From positions 1 to 61,273 of the forward strand of contig CAZJRD010000012.1 in the NCBI GenBank assembly GCA_964548365.1: a stretch of 61,273 nt of DNA, given 5' to 3'. Positions 34,516 through 43,066 of this stretch are shown in pieces (position 1 is the stretch's first letter; each line of letters begins with the position of its first letter). The notes under the pieces were generated by a model that worked only from the letters and a program-made list of their open reading frames with translations, made no database searches and was not told where the DNA came from. The translations under genes were made by a program, and so were the position numbers. The DNA is from B46-G9 sp964548365 (lineage in GTDB: Bacteria; Desulfobacterota; DSM-4660; Desulfatiglandales; Desulfatiglandaceae).

Positions 34516-37500
34516 CTATTTCCCGATCCACCACTGGCAGCTCTGCCCAAGATCGAGCTGGTCTTGTTCCGCCTCTTCCCTCTGCACAATAACACACTGA
34601 GACTTACTACTATCGATCTTCACCGTCAACGGCTTTTCCAACTTCACCTGCCTCAGAAAAGGAGTTTCTTTTGCCACCGGGAGGGAACGCAGCCATTCCC
34701 AGTCAAGATGGTCTCCGGCACCCTCCGTGACGGTGATATAATGGACACCGAGGGAGGTGATATTGAGAAAAAAGTGGGACCCCTGCGACGGATCAGCCTT
34801 CAGTTTTTCATTCCTGAGCTCGATGATTGCGCACACCCCCGATATATCCTTCCACTGGACCGGGATGCCCAGCCACCGGTCAGCCGTTCCCCATCTCCCG
34901 GGGCCGATCAACAGGTATGGCCTTTTCTGGGCGACCAGTTCCGCGTTCATCTTCGCCACCTCTCCTGCTATCTGTACGGTCGATTCAGGGCGAAAATCGT
35001 CTGGCTTCACGTAGACGATATCTTCAATGTGCTCCTTTACCCCAGTGCCCAGGGCCTGGCCTGACCGGCAGACTGCATCACCCAGTTCCTCTTGCGTAAT
35101 TTGCACCTTGAACCGCTCCATCTCGAACACCATGGGCCGCACCTGGAGGAAAAAAAAGTCCCCTTTCCGCTCCTTTTCTGATCGCAGGTTCACGGAAAAT
35201 TCGATTTCAACCGGGCAACCAAGGCTTTTTCGCCCCAGGGAGAGCAGGTCACTCAGGAGTGCAGGGAGTGGAAAGATATCTTGTTTTATAATAGAAGAGA
35301 AGGTGACCACCTTTGATCCCGGCATATACCCTGTGTCCCTGATACGATGCTCCTCCGGGATGTAGGTGCTGGAAAGCGCCTTGATCGGAAAATCCTCTTC
35401 CGCTTCGTCCACATCTCTCCTTTCCAGGTTCGAGCAGGTGTCAAAATGAAGCGCTTCCGGATAATTCCGTATTCTCAGGGCATAGAAAGCGCGCTGGGCG
35501 TTTTCGAGGATATCGTCCACGTTTGAAAACTGCGGGGTAACCTGTGGGTATTTCGGAGAAAACCTCAGAGATTTTTCTCCTTCCACCACCGTCTTTCCAA
35601 AACCAAGCGCGATGCTCGCCACCCCATCTTCTGATGCCATGGGCTCAACAGGGTAGAAATTGTGGGACTGGGCGACTCCCCCTATGGTCGGATAAAAGAA
35701 TTCGCCATATTCCTGGCCCACCAGCTGCTGAATGATCACCGCCATGGCCTCTTCCTGGGGTTGCGTTGAGATACTTTTCGAATAGGATTTGGCCGATTCG
35801 TAATAGGTGGAGGCATACACCAATTTGATGGCCTGCACCAGGTGGCTGAGCCGGGTAGCAAAATTGGGATGATTGTTTGGGATCATGTAGGTCTTATAGA
35901 TACCTGCGTACGGCTGAAAATGCGCATCTTCAAGCAGGCTGGAGGAGCGGACGGAAAGGGGATACTTCACCCGCTGGAGAAAGGCCGTGAGGTCGCGGAC
36001 GAGCCATTCGGGCACCTGGGCTCTTAAAAAGCTCTCCATAATTTCCTGGTCACTGTATCCTTCCTTGACGAAGTGACGCAGGTCGTTTTCGTCTACAAAC
36101 GATTCAAACCCGTCGGTACAGACAACGAGCGTCTTGGAGATCAGGATGTTCACTCCCGGATACTTTTCGTGCAGTTCCTGTTGTTCGTGCAGCAGCGCGG
36201 ACATGAACGCCAGGCCTCGGGCCTTCCCTCCGAGAGAGCCCTGCCCTATCTTGACAAAATCCATGGCATCCGGATCAAAGGAGAGATCATTGAACCGAGC
36301 GACGATCCCTTTCTGCCGCCATTTTCGAAGCCGATGGATCCTGTTGATAAGATAGGTTCTGATTTCCTCGACATTCTGAAATTCCGACGCGTCAGCCTCC
36401 CTGATCGTGGAGGCAAGGCTAAATTCAGAACGGGCCATAATCCACCGGGAGAAATGGTTATTCCTGGCGTGGTGCCAGAGGGATTCCTCTGGAACCTGGG
36501 CTATTTTCATCTCGAGTTCATGGAGATTGCTTGCCCTGTCGATTTCCCGGCCATCAGGCATACGGAATAGGAAATCACCAAATCCCAGGTGCGTCAGGAA
36601 AAACTCGTGCAGTTCATCAAGGAGATTGGGACTGTTCTTGTCAATAAAGGCGGCGGGGATCTGCTCTGCGCTCTTCTTGTTCCCGGGCTCAGAACTCATG
36701 AGCAGGAGGGGCAAATCGGGGATATCTTTCCTGACCATGGAAAGGAGCACAAAACCCGCGTCGTCCTGTAATTTGCCTCCCCGTGGCATACGCGTATCAG
36801 AGATCACACCGAATAGGAAGGCCCTGTATTTCTGATACAGGGCCATTGCCTCATCATAATTCCGTGCGAGAAGTATCTTGGGTCTTGCCCGCATGAGCAG
36901 CAATCGATGTTCTTCATTGAGCCCCCCCTGGAGGACCGCCTGGGTCTGTTTGACGATCTCCTTATAAATCAGGGGCAGGATGGATGAATAGTAGGCAGGC
37001 GAATCCTCAACCAGGATAAGGACCCGCACCATGGCCCGCCGGGTGTCGAAATCAACATTGAGGCTGTCTTCAGCATTCTTGACCAGGGCGAGGAGCAGGT
37101 CTGAATTGCCGGACCAGATAAAAATCCTGTCAATGCCGGAACAGTCCCAGCTCTCCGGGAGAGGGTAGATACTTCTGACGCTGTGGGCCAGCAAAATAAC
37201 CGGTAGCTGGGCGTTGTTTTTCTTGATTTCAAGACTCAGAGAGAAGGCGTCCATGTCATCCAGGTGGGGCATGGTGAGCACCATGTCCACCCTCTTTCGC
37301 TCCAGGAGGGCCAGGGCCTCACGTGCCGAAGAAGTCCTCATCACCCGTGGCGGCTGGCTCAGGTTCAGCCCGCTGTATTCATTGATGATCTGTGACGCAA
37401 GGCTGGTGTCTTCTTCAATGATGAACGCATCGTAGGGGCTCGATACGAGGAGGATCTCCCGGATCTTGACGGCCATCAATTCGTGGAATGCCTTGAAATG

Positions 37501-37542
37501 AGAATAAAACTCGGTGGGTTCACTCCCCTTTGTGTTGAACAT
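34516..37542 (-). CDS. PEP synthase/PPDK-like ATP-binding protein with two receiver domains
   Basis: 1008 residues. Residues about 25-160 form a degenerate receiver (the phospho-acceptor Asp position reads VDMVLTMPHLDDMD, with Thr at the usual Asp). About 170-345 form a second receiver with ILVEDSPAYYSS and a regular VISDTRMPRGG, carrying an insertion of about 45 residues. About 430-780 form the ATP-grasp domain of pyruvate phosphate dikinase (GSLGGKARGLAFM, YPLSVRSSSLLEDAHFQPYA, FFLQVRPM). A C-terminal domain with LIGPGRWGTADRW follows. The phosphohistidine swivel and PEP barrel domains of true PEP synthase are missing, so it is probably a signalling or modified phosphotransferase. Located upstream of the gdhA-kor operon. 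Confidence 0.8.
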   Translation of the reverse strand: MFNTKGSEPTEFYSHFKAFHELMAVKIREILLVSSPYDAFIIEEDTSLASQIINEYSGLNLSQPPRVMRTSSAREALALLERKRVDMVLTMPHLDDMDAFSLSLEIKKNNAQLPVILLAHSVRSIYPLPESWDCSGIDRIFIWSGNSDLLLALVKNAEDSLNVDFDTRRAMVRVLILVEDSPAYYSSILPLIYKEIVKQTQAVLQGGLNEEHRLLLMRARPKILLARNYDEAMALYQKYRAFLFGVISDTRMPRGGKLQDDAGFVLLSMVRKDIPDLPLLLMSSEPGNKKSAEQIPAAFIDKNSPNLLDELHEFFLTHLGFGDFLFRMPDGREIDRASNLHELEMKIAQVPEESLWHHARNNHFSRWIMARSEFSLASTIREADASEFQNVEEIRTYLINRIHRLRKWRQKGIVARFNDLSFDPDAMDFVKIGQGSLGGKARGLAFMSALLHEQQELHEKYPGVNILISKTLVVCTDGFESFVDENDLRHFVKEGYSDQEIMESFLRAQVPEWLVRDLTAFLQRVKYPLSVRSSSLLEDAHFQPYAGIYKTYMIPNNHPNFATRLSHLVQAIKLVYASTYYESAKSYSKSISTQPQEEAMAVIIQQLVGQEYGEFFYPTIGGVAQSHNFYPVEPMASEDGVASIALGFGKTVVEGEKSLRFSPKYPQVTPQFSNVDDILENAQRAFYALRIRNYPEALHFDTCSNLERRDVDEAEEDFPIKALSSTYIPEEHRIRDTGYMPGSKVVTFSSIIKQDIFPLPALLSDLLSLGRKSLGCPVEIEFSVNLRSEKERKGDFFFLQVRPMVFEMERFKVQITQEELGDAVCRSGQALGTGVKEHIEDIVYVKPDDFRPESTVQIAGEVAKMNAELVAQKRPYLLIGPGRWGTADRWLGIPVQWKDISGVCAIIELRNEKLKADPSQGSHFFLNITSLGVHYITVTEGAGDHLDWEWLRSLPVAKETPFLRQVKLEKPLTVKIDSSKSQCVIVQREEAEQDQLDLGQSCQWWIGK

Positions 37543-37917
37543 GCTTCCCTCTGCGCTCCTGCACCCTAAACGGTACTTTCAAAGAAATGCATACTATCGA
37601 ACACATGATATGCCTCTTTTTCTTCGATTCCAAGTCTCTCGGGCTGCTCTTTTCAGTGACTTATCCACGTCCCGCCCATAGAGATCTATAGGCGGGACTC
37701 CGCAGTTACTCCGCAAAGCGGAGTTCTGCGGTTTCCCCCATAGATAAGTCACGAAAAAACATATCCTGTATCCCTGCAACCCATCATTGTCCGAAGAACG
37801 CCTCAGTAGATTTACGCCTAAATACCTTCAGCCTAAATCGCTAAACAGCTCTTCAAAATGTACCATGGGCGGTCGCCAGATGCAAACGGAATTCATCTCT
37901 GGCTCATGACCCAAGAC
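37543..37917. other. Intergenic region with structured repeat and heptad repeat
   Basis: About 375 bases between the PPDK-like gene and the hydantoinase remnant. It contains the multi-hairpin element at 37640-37760 and, on the minus strand near 37812-37845, a short heptad repeat (AGGCTGA, AGGTATT, TAGGCGT). No gene recognised. Confidence 0.6.
37640..37760. repeat. Multi-hairpin dispersed element, copy 1
   Basis: Perfect outer stem GTGACTTATC (37656-37665) / GATAAGTCAC (37743-37752). Inside are CCCGCC...GGCGGG and nested CCGCAG / CTGCGG with ACTCCGC AAA GCGGAGT. The second copy at 44535-44642 keeps the outer stem and the CCGCA/TGCGG stem but has CTCGAC TTC GTCGAG at the tip. Confidence 0.75.
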
Positions 37918-38158
37918 TCACGACCCTTTCTTGCCGTACCCGCCCCCGCCCGGCGTCTCCACCCGCAGGCGATCTCCCTTTTCAAGGGCTGCGGAAAACT
38001 TGCTCCCCTGCTCCACGAACGATCCTTTCCGGATCAGGGGATTCTTTCCAACTGTCCCCGGCGCACCGATGTACTTCTTGGCCACCAGCGGATCCAGGGA
38101 ATGCTCCTTAGGATCTTTCCTGCCCAGCCATACATGACATCTCTCGTATAATGACTGT
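37918..38158 (-). pseudogene. Hydantoinase B / oxoprolinase C-terminal remnant
   Basis: On the minus strand, just after the stop of the FAD oxidoreductase gene, a frame of about 80 codons with no start reads RCHVWLGRKDPKEHSLDP, then VGKNPLIRKGSFVEQGSKF, then LEKGDRLRVETPGGGGYGKK and a TGA at 37918. The last motif is the standard C-terminus of hydantoinase B / oxoprolinase family proteins, which are over 500 residues long. Only the C-terminal end remains, so it is a truncated gene, not functional. Confidence 0.8.
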
Positions 38159-38162
38159 CTCC

Positions 38163-39335
38163 TTACACAATCCCACCCTCGCTCAGCGGCTTGTTCTCCA
38201 GAATACGCGCGGGGCCGAAGACCGAAAGATCTAGGGTAGGAGACCGACCAAGAATCAGTTCCGATAGATAACGTCCGACAGCAGGCCCCTGCTGCAACCC
38301 GTGCCCGGAAAAGCCGTTAGCCAAGAAAAATCCCTTCAAGTCCGGCCACTCCCCCAGGATAGCGTTTTCGTCCATTGTATTCACCGCATAAAGTCCGGCC
38401 CAGCCCCTCACCACCTTGAGTGTATCAAAGGCCGGCACGAATTCGGCTAACTCCGGCCAAAGGATTTCTTCGAATCTCTTCTTATCCCAGGTAAAATTGA
38501 ATCCCACCGGGTCATCGTCCATAGATTTTCCAAGCAGGATAAGGTTGCCGGTTTCCGTGCGGAAATAAAGGCCGGAGGGCAATATGGTCAAAGGCAATTG
38601 ATCCTGGGGTTTCACCTTGGTGTCCAAAACAAAAATTTGCCTCTTTGTCGGCTCAACGGGCAAAACCACCCCGGCTTTCAGCGCGGTTCTGGCAGCCCAG
38701 GCACCCGCACAATTTATGACTATACCTGTCGTCAGTGTCTCTCCTTTCCACAACTTCACGCCGGCAATGCTATGGCCGTCAACCAAAATATCCACAACCT
38801 CGTCATTGATAAACTCTGCCCCCAAAAACCTAGCCTTCTTCTTAAATCCCATAAGCACTGAGTACGCATCCAAGTAGCCATCTTCAGGGCCAAATGTTCC
38901 ACCAACATAGCCGTCTAAATTGTAGAGCGCGTACTGTTTTTCTATCTGTTCACGGGGCCACCACTCTACCTGACAACCCAGGGACTTTTGGAGTGTCATC
39001 GCTCTCTCAGCCCTCTGTTTACCAGCCTCGTCCACCAGAAAAAGATTCCCTTCCCTGCGAAAGCTTATGTCTGGTTTCTCGTCATCCACCGCCATTTCTT
39101 CCTCGAACCGATCAAGGAAATCAAAGGCATATTGGGAAATCTGAATATTTTTTTTGAGACTGAATTGAATCCGAATATTCGCCATCGAAAGTGTGCTTGA
39201 TGCGTAGGTATAGGCAGGGTCCTTCTCAACCACAACCGTTTTAATATTTTTCTCAGCGCTCTTTAGATAATAGGCAATGGAACAGCCCATAATACCACCA
39301 CCCACTATGACAACATCATAACAATCCTCTTTCAT
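38163..39335 (-). CDS. FAD-dependent oxidoreductase, DAO/sarcosine-oxidase-beta family
   Basis: 390 residues from the ATG at 39335; the GTG two codons earlier (39341) has better spacing to AAGGGGG and is an equal candidate. FAD-binding Rossmann motif DVVIVGGGIMGCSIAYYL, then ATTSS-type TYASSTLSMANIRI, INCAGAWAARTA and a C-terminal NGFSGHGLQQGPAVGRYL. Family members oxidise secondary amines or D-amino acids such as sarcosine, dimethylglycine or proline. It lies in a region with remnants of mttB and hydantoinase genes, suggesting methylated-amine metabolism; the actual substrate is unknown. Confidence 0.85.
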   Translation of the reverse strand: MKEDCYDVVIVGGGIMGCSIAYYLKSAEKNIKTVVVEKDPAYTYASSTLSMANIRIQFSLKKNIQISQYAFDFLDRFEEEMAVDDEKPDISFRREGNLFLVDEAGKQRAERAMTLQKSLGCQVEWWPREQIEKQYALYNLDGYVGGTFGPEDGYLDAYSVLMGFKKKARFLGAEFINDEVVDILVDGHSIAGVKLWKGETLTTGIVINCAGAWAARTALKAGVVLPVEPTKRQIFVLDTKVKPQDQLPLTILPSGLYFRTETGNLILLGKSMDDDPVGFNFTWDKKRFEEILWPELAEFVPAFDTLKVVRGWAGLYAVNTMDENAILGEWPDLKGFFLANGFSGHGLQQGPAVGRYLSELILGRSPTLDLSVFGPARILENKPLSEGGIV

Positions 39336-39660
39336 AATCACCAAAATCCCCCTTATAAAAGCCAATCGCCTTCTTCAGATTGAAGATCAAATTCTCATGC
39401 ATATCTATGCCGCCTCTTTCAATAACCCTTTCGGCAACCCCGACTGCATCATAATCACATATTGCCGCTCTTTTGCCTCAGAACGGGCTATTATATCCAG
39501 GGTCGGTGATAATATAAGATAGAATTTTTTCCAAATTCCCTGTCAAATTAAAAAACTTGGACTCTGTCAAAGAATTGGGTCCGTATATCGGGACATCCCA
39601 CCCCATTTTACGGCACTGTTTAACCAGCAAGTCCCCCTTATTGTAACAAACAAAAAAGCA
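39336..39660 (-). pseudogene. Amino-acid-binding ABC transporter substrate-binding protein remnant (LivJ type)
   Basis: The minus-strand frame reads YNKGDLLVKQCRKMGWDVPIY... then GPNSLTESKFFNLTG, a typical C-terminal-lobe stretch of type 1 periplasmic-binding proteins. A TGA at 39478-39480 interrupts it; after it the frame continues CDYDAVGVAERVIERGGID, the usual YDAV helix of the same family, and runs into the start of the oxidoreductase gene. The 5' two thirds, the segment between the two conserved blocks and the end are missing. Decayed gene. Confidence 0.6.
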
Positions 39661-39791
39661 GGAGCATATCCTTTACTTCATTCAACCAGTTGTCGGGCAT
39701 CAAAGCACGCAAGAACAGGATGAATCAGCATTATTGGCAATCGAGGATTTTTTCCAAGGGTAAAGGTAGTTGCGGCACACTGCTCCGATAA

Positions 39792-41048
39792 TCAGGAGAA
39801 GCGTTCAATCCGCAGGGGAGCGGGGTCCATGAACGGGGCCTGGCCCGCGAGAATTTGGGAAACCAGTTTGCCCGTGGCCGGTGCCAGAGAGATACCGAGC
39901 ATCCCGTGACCGGCGGCCACCATGACATTATCATAGGAACATGGCCTGCCGATATAGGGCAGCCCGTCGGGCGTGCAGGGCCTGAGCCCCTGCCATATTT
40001 CTATAACCTCCATGGCACTCGGATCCAGATCAGGAAAATATCCGGGCACGGTTTTCAAAATGGCCTGCACCCTCCGTCTGTTGATGGACTGATCAAACCC
40101 GGCGAGTTCCAGGGTTCCGGCAAACCGCACTGTGTCTCCCATGGGGGTCAATATCACATATTCCTCAGCCAGCGTACACGGAATTTCCGGGCAACGGCCG
40201 GCTTTCTTGAAAGTAATGCTGTATCCCTTGGCAGGTTCAATCATCAGGCGGATATTCAAATCCCGGGCGATCTCAGGACTCCATGCTCCCCCGGCCAGAA
40301 CCACTTCCTTAACGGAAATATCCCCCCTGGTCGTGTGAACCACGGTAACCCTTCGTCCGGAGACCTTAAACCCTATGACTTCAGCCTGGGTGGCCAGTTG
40401 TACACCTTTTTCCGCGTCATTTTCGGCTATTTGTTTCACAAACAGGTCCGGGATCAGATGCGCGTCCCCGTGGGAGAAGATGCCCCCGACCGCCCGGGTC
40501 CTCAAACCGCCGGACAATTGCTCAAGATCGGCATTTCCAAGCACTTCTGCCTTGATCCCATATGACTGCAAGAGCCTGAAGGTCTTCTTGCCCTGTTCAA
40601 AACCCGCCGGGGTCCTGAACAGTTCAAGGAGGCCCTTCTTCTCAAAGCCGAAATGCATGTCTTCCATGGCCGTCAGTTCTTCGAACAGACCGAGACTCTT
40701 CAAGGTCAAATCACGGAGAACGGGTATGGATCTGCGCACGTGATGCCCGTTACAGGCACCCCGGAACCTCCACAACCATTGGAGAAAGGAGGGCCGCAGG
40801 CTTGGTTTAATATAGAAGGGGCTTTCCGGATCACCAAGCCACCCAATACACTTGGAAATAACTCCCGGGGCTGCCAAGGGGATGCTGTAACTGGGGACAA
40901 CGAGGCCCGCATTTCCGTAGGATGCACCGGAACAGATATCCCCCTTTTCAACGACCATAACCTCCTTCACCTGCTCCCGAAGATAGTGGGCGCAACAAAT
41001 GCCGATGGCCCCGCCGCCGATAACCAGAACCTCTGCCTCATGTTTCAT
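39792..41048 (-). CDS. D-amino acid dehydrogenase-like FAD oxidoreductase (DadA family)
   Basis: 418 residues. FAD motif VLVIGGGAIGICCAHYLREQ, then GDICSGASYGNAGLVVPSY, where the conserved GN(A)G...P follows the flavin-binding loop, and C-terminal GLRPCTPDGLPYIGR with GHGMLGISLAPATGKLV. Members of this family deaminate D-amino acids or related imino acids and pass electrons to the respiratory chain. It is intact, flanked by two gene remnants. The substrate is not determinable. Confidence 0.85.
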   Translation of the reverse strand: MKHEAEVLVIGGGAIGICCAHYLREQVKEVMVVEKGDICSGASYGNAGLVVPSYSIPLAAPGVISKCIGWLGDPESPFYIKPSLRPSFLQWLWRFRGACNGHHVRRSIPVLRDLTLKSLGLFEELTAMEDMHFGFEKKGLLELFRTPAGFEQGKKTFRLLQSYGIKAEVLGNADLEQLSGGLRTRAVGGIFSHGDAHLIPDLFVKQIAENDAEKGVQLATQAEVIGFKVSGRRVTVVHTTRGDISVKEVVLAGGAWSPEIARDLNIRLMIEPAKGYSITFKKAGRCPEIPCTLAEEYVILTPMGDTVRFAGTLELAGFDQSINRRRVQAILKTVPGYFPDLDPSAMEVIEIWQGLRPCTPDGLPYIGRPCSYDNVMVAAGHGMLGISLAPATGKLVSQILAGQAPFMDPAPLRIERFS

Positions 41049-41189
41049 ACGTTATCCTTCTCCCATCTGATTTCTATTTAGGCTCATAGCAAAATGTGGT
41101 AGGAATTGCAAACAGGTCCAGCGCAAACCATCGCCCCTTGGTCATCGCGTTCACGGCCGCGCCGCAAAAATGCCAAGGAGGAGAAGACT

Positions 41190-41518
41190 ATGGGAATACA
41201 GGTTCCTGAATTGTATTTTAAACCGAAGATGCAGGTCATTAATGATGACCAGATCAAGGAGATTCACCTGGCCGCGTTGGAAATCCTGGAACGGGCGGGC
41301 ACTACCTCCAGCACAAGCACACTCTGGACCACTTCCGGAAGGTCAGGTACTCGAAACTGTTTGAACGAATGATCTACGGTCAATGGGAAAAGGCCGGCGC
41401 AAAACGGTTCGAGGAACGTCTGCGCGAGGTAACAGAGGAAGCCTTGAAGCATGAGCCCTCCCCGCTTCCCCCCGAGGTGGTAAAAGAGCTGGACCGCATG
41501 CAGGCCCACTGGAAGTAA
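41190..41518 (+). pseudogene. Trimethylamine methyltransferase (MttB family) remnant with internal deletion
   Basis: A good ribosome site (AAGGAGGAGA) precedes ATG 41190, and the first 38 codons (MGIQVPELYFKPKMQVINDD, then EIHLAALEILERAG) match the MttB N-terminus. From about 41298 the matching frame shifts by one: HYLQHKHTLDHFRKVRYSKL and WEKAGAKRFEERLREV ... LPPEVVKELDRM, the MttB C-terminus, ending at TAA 41516-41518. The catalytic barrel of some 350-400 residues (about 1.1-1.2 kb) is gone and the join is at GGGC. Family members transfer methyl groups from methylamines or glycine betaine to corrinoid proteins. Dead here unless the deletion is an assembly collapse. Confidence 0.85.
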
Positions 41519-41519
41519 C

Positions 41520-42740
41520 CTAACTCCTTTCCTTGATGGCGAGGGTCAGGACCGCCGCCAAAAAGGCCATCGCGGCAAAAGAAATGAACACAGCACCGTA
41601 GGATTGAAACAGGTCGATGATCTTTCCAGAAACCGGCGTGGCCACAATACCGGCCGCGCTGGTGAAGGTGGTCAGAAATCCCGTCCCCGTAGCCGATAAT
41701 TTCCGGGATAGGATGTCCGAAGGATAGGCTGCCAACAGCACGTCCGGCATGACGATCAGCACTCCCACAAGGGCAAGCAGGGTGTACACGACGGGCACGC
41801 TTATCCCCATTGAGAGAACCCACAGGGAACCTGAAAGGACCAGTAACCCCAAAAAGATGAGCGGCTTTCGCCTCCCGTGGAAGAAGCGGTCCGAGAGAAG
41901 CCCCGACAGGGGCGATGCCAGGATACCGGGCAGGAAGACAAGCGCGGAAATGCTCCCGGCCCTGTCAACGGAAAGCGCGTAGGTGTCTTTCAAAAAGGAA
42001 GGAATCCACACCAGGCACCCGAACTGAACATACACAAAGCAGAAGTAGACCAGACCGACGGACCAGAGGGTCCGGTTGTTCAGCACCAGGGAAAGACCGG
42101 ACCTGGGATCGTCTGCGATCCGTTTTTCCAAATCAGCCTCGTCTTCAAAGTCCGGGAGCCCCTTTTCGTGTGGATGATCCCTCACCAGCAGCCAGAAAAA
42201 AAGGGTGGCTACGGCCATCAGCCCGGGCAGGATAACAAAGACACTCCGCCATCCCAGGCTATCACCCAGCAACCCCGAAAGCCGCATACCTGCGCTGCTT
42301 CCACCGGTCACACACGTGACGAACAGCCCGATGGCCGTGGCCCGTTGTGAACGTGGAAACCAGTTGACCACAAGTTTGATGGACGAACTCCATCCCATGG
42401 CCTGACCGAGGCCGTTGACACATTGTCCCAGGGCAAGCACGGGGAAGGATGATCCGGCGCTGAACAGGAGATTGCCGATGATGGAAATGGTCGCACCACA
42501 GGTAAGGACTTTTCTCGGTCCAAAGCGGTCACCCAGGAATCCCGAAGGAAGCTGAAAAATGGTGTAGCTCATGAAAAAGAACGCCATCAGCCAGCCGGCC
42601 TGGGAATTGGAGATTCCTAAATCGGCTCTGAGCAAAGGAATAATCGGCGAAAAACTGAACCGATTCACGTAATACATGCCGAAAAAAATCCACGTGAGCC
42701 CCAGAATCACGTTGGCCGGTGACCACAGACGGCGATACAT
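41520..42740 (-). CDS. MFS family transporter
   Basis: 406 residues from the ATG at 42740 (GAGAGGG upstream); 10 further codons are open. Twelve membrane segments are apparent, with the MFS loop motif GFLGDRFGPRKVLTCGA between segments 2 and 3 and PLSGLLSDRFFHGRRKPL in the second half. The pattern resembles anion:cation symporters of the glycerol-phosphate/hexuronate/organic-acid type. Substrate unknown; it may import the compounds used by the adjacent oxidoreductases. Its stop lies two bases from that of the mttB remnant (convergent). Confidence 0.88.
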   Translation of the reverse strand: MYRRLWSPANVILGLTWIFFGMYYVNRFSFSPIIPLLRADLGISNSQAGWLMAFFFMSYTIFQLPSGFLGDRFGPRKVLTCGATISIIGNLLFSAGSSFPVLALGQCVNGLGQAMGWSSSIKLVVNWFPRSQRATAIGLFVTCVTGGSSAGMRLSGLLGDSLGWRSVFVILPGLMAVATLFFWLLVRDHPHEKGLPDFEDEADLEKRIADDPRSGLSLVLNNRTLWSVGLVYFCFVYVQFGCLVWIPSFLKDTYALSVDRAGSISALVFLPGILASPLSGLLSDRFFHGRRKPLIFLGLLVLSGSLWVLSMGISVPVVYTLLALVGVLIVMPDVLLAAYPSDILSRKLSATGTGFLTTFTSAAGIVATPVSGKIIDLFQSYGAVFISFAAMAFLAAVLTLAIKERS

Positions 42741-43066
42741 CAGGAGACCCTCTCTATTTTTCCGGTTCAAATAATTTCACGCAGCACCGTTTTTTTATCA
42801 CATCTGTAACCTTCCTGTAACTCTTCATTTCTTATAATAGGAGGTAACATGGTGGGAGATTCCGGGGGGATGGCAAATCCTCCGGGGGTGTTTGCAGGGG
42901 GAAGGTTGTCTCTCAAGCATGGTCGGATACTATTTTTGAGGGTCTGTCGGAGCCGGCACCTCCGTCTTCCCCCTTCCCACTCTGCTGATGCAACCTCTGG
43001 AGACATCAGGCATTCTCCATCTGCATTTCTTTTCGTGGAGGAAATCTCTTCGGGAAAGGGTGTTCT

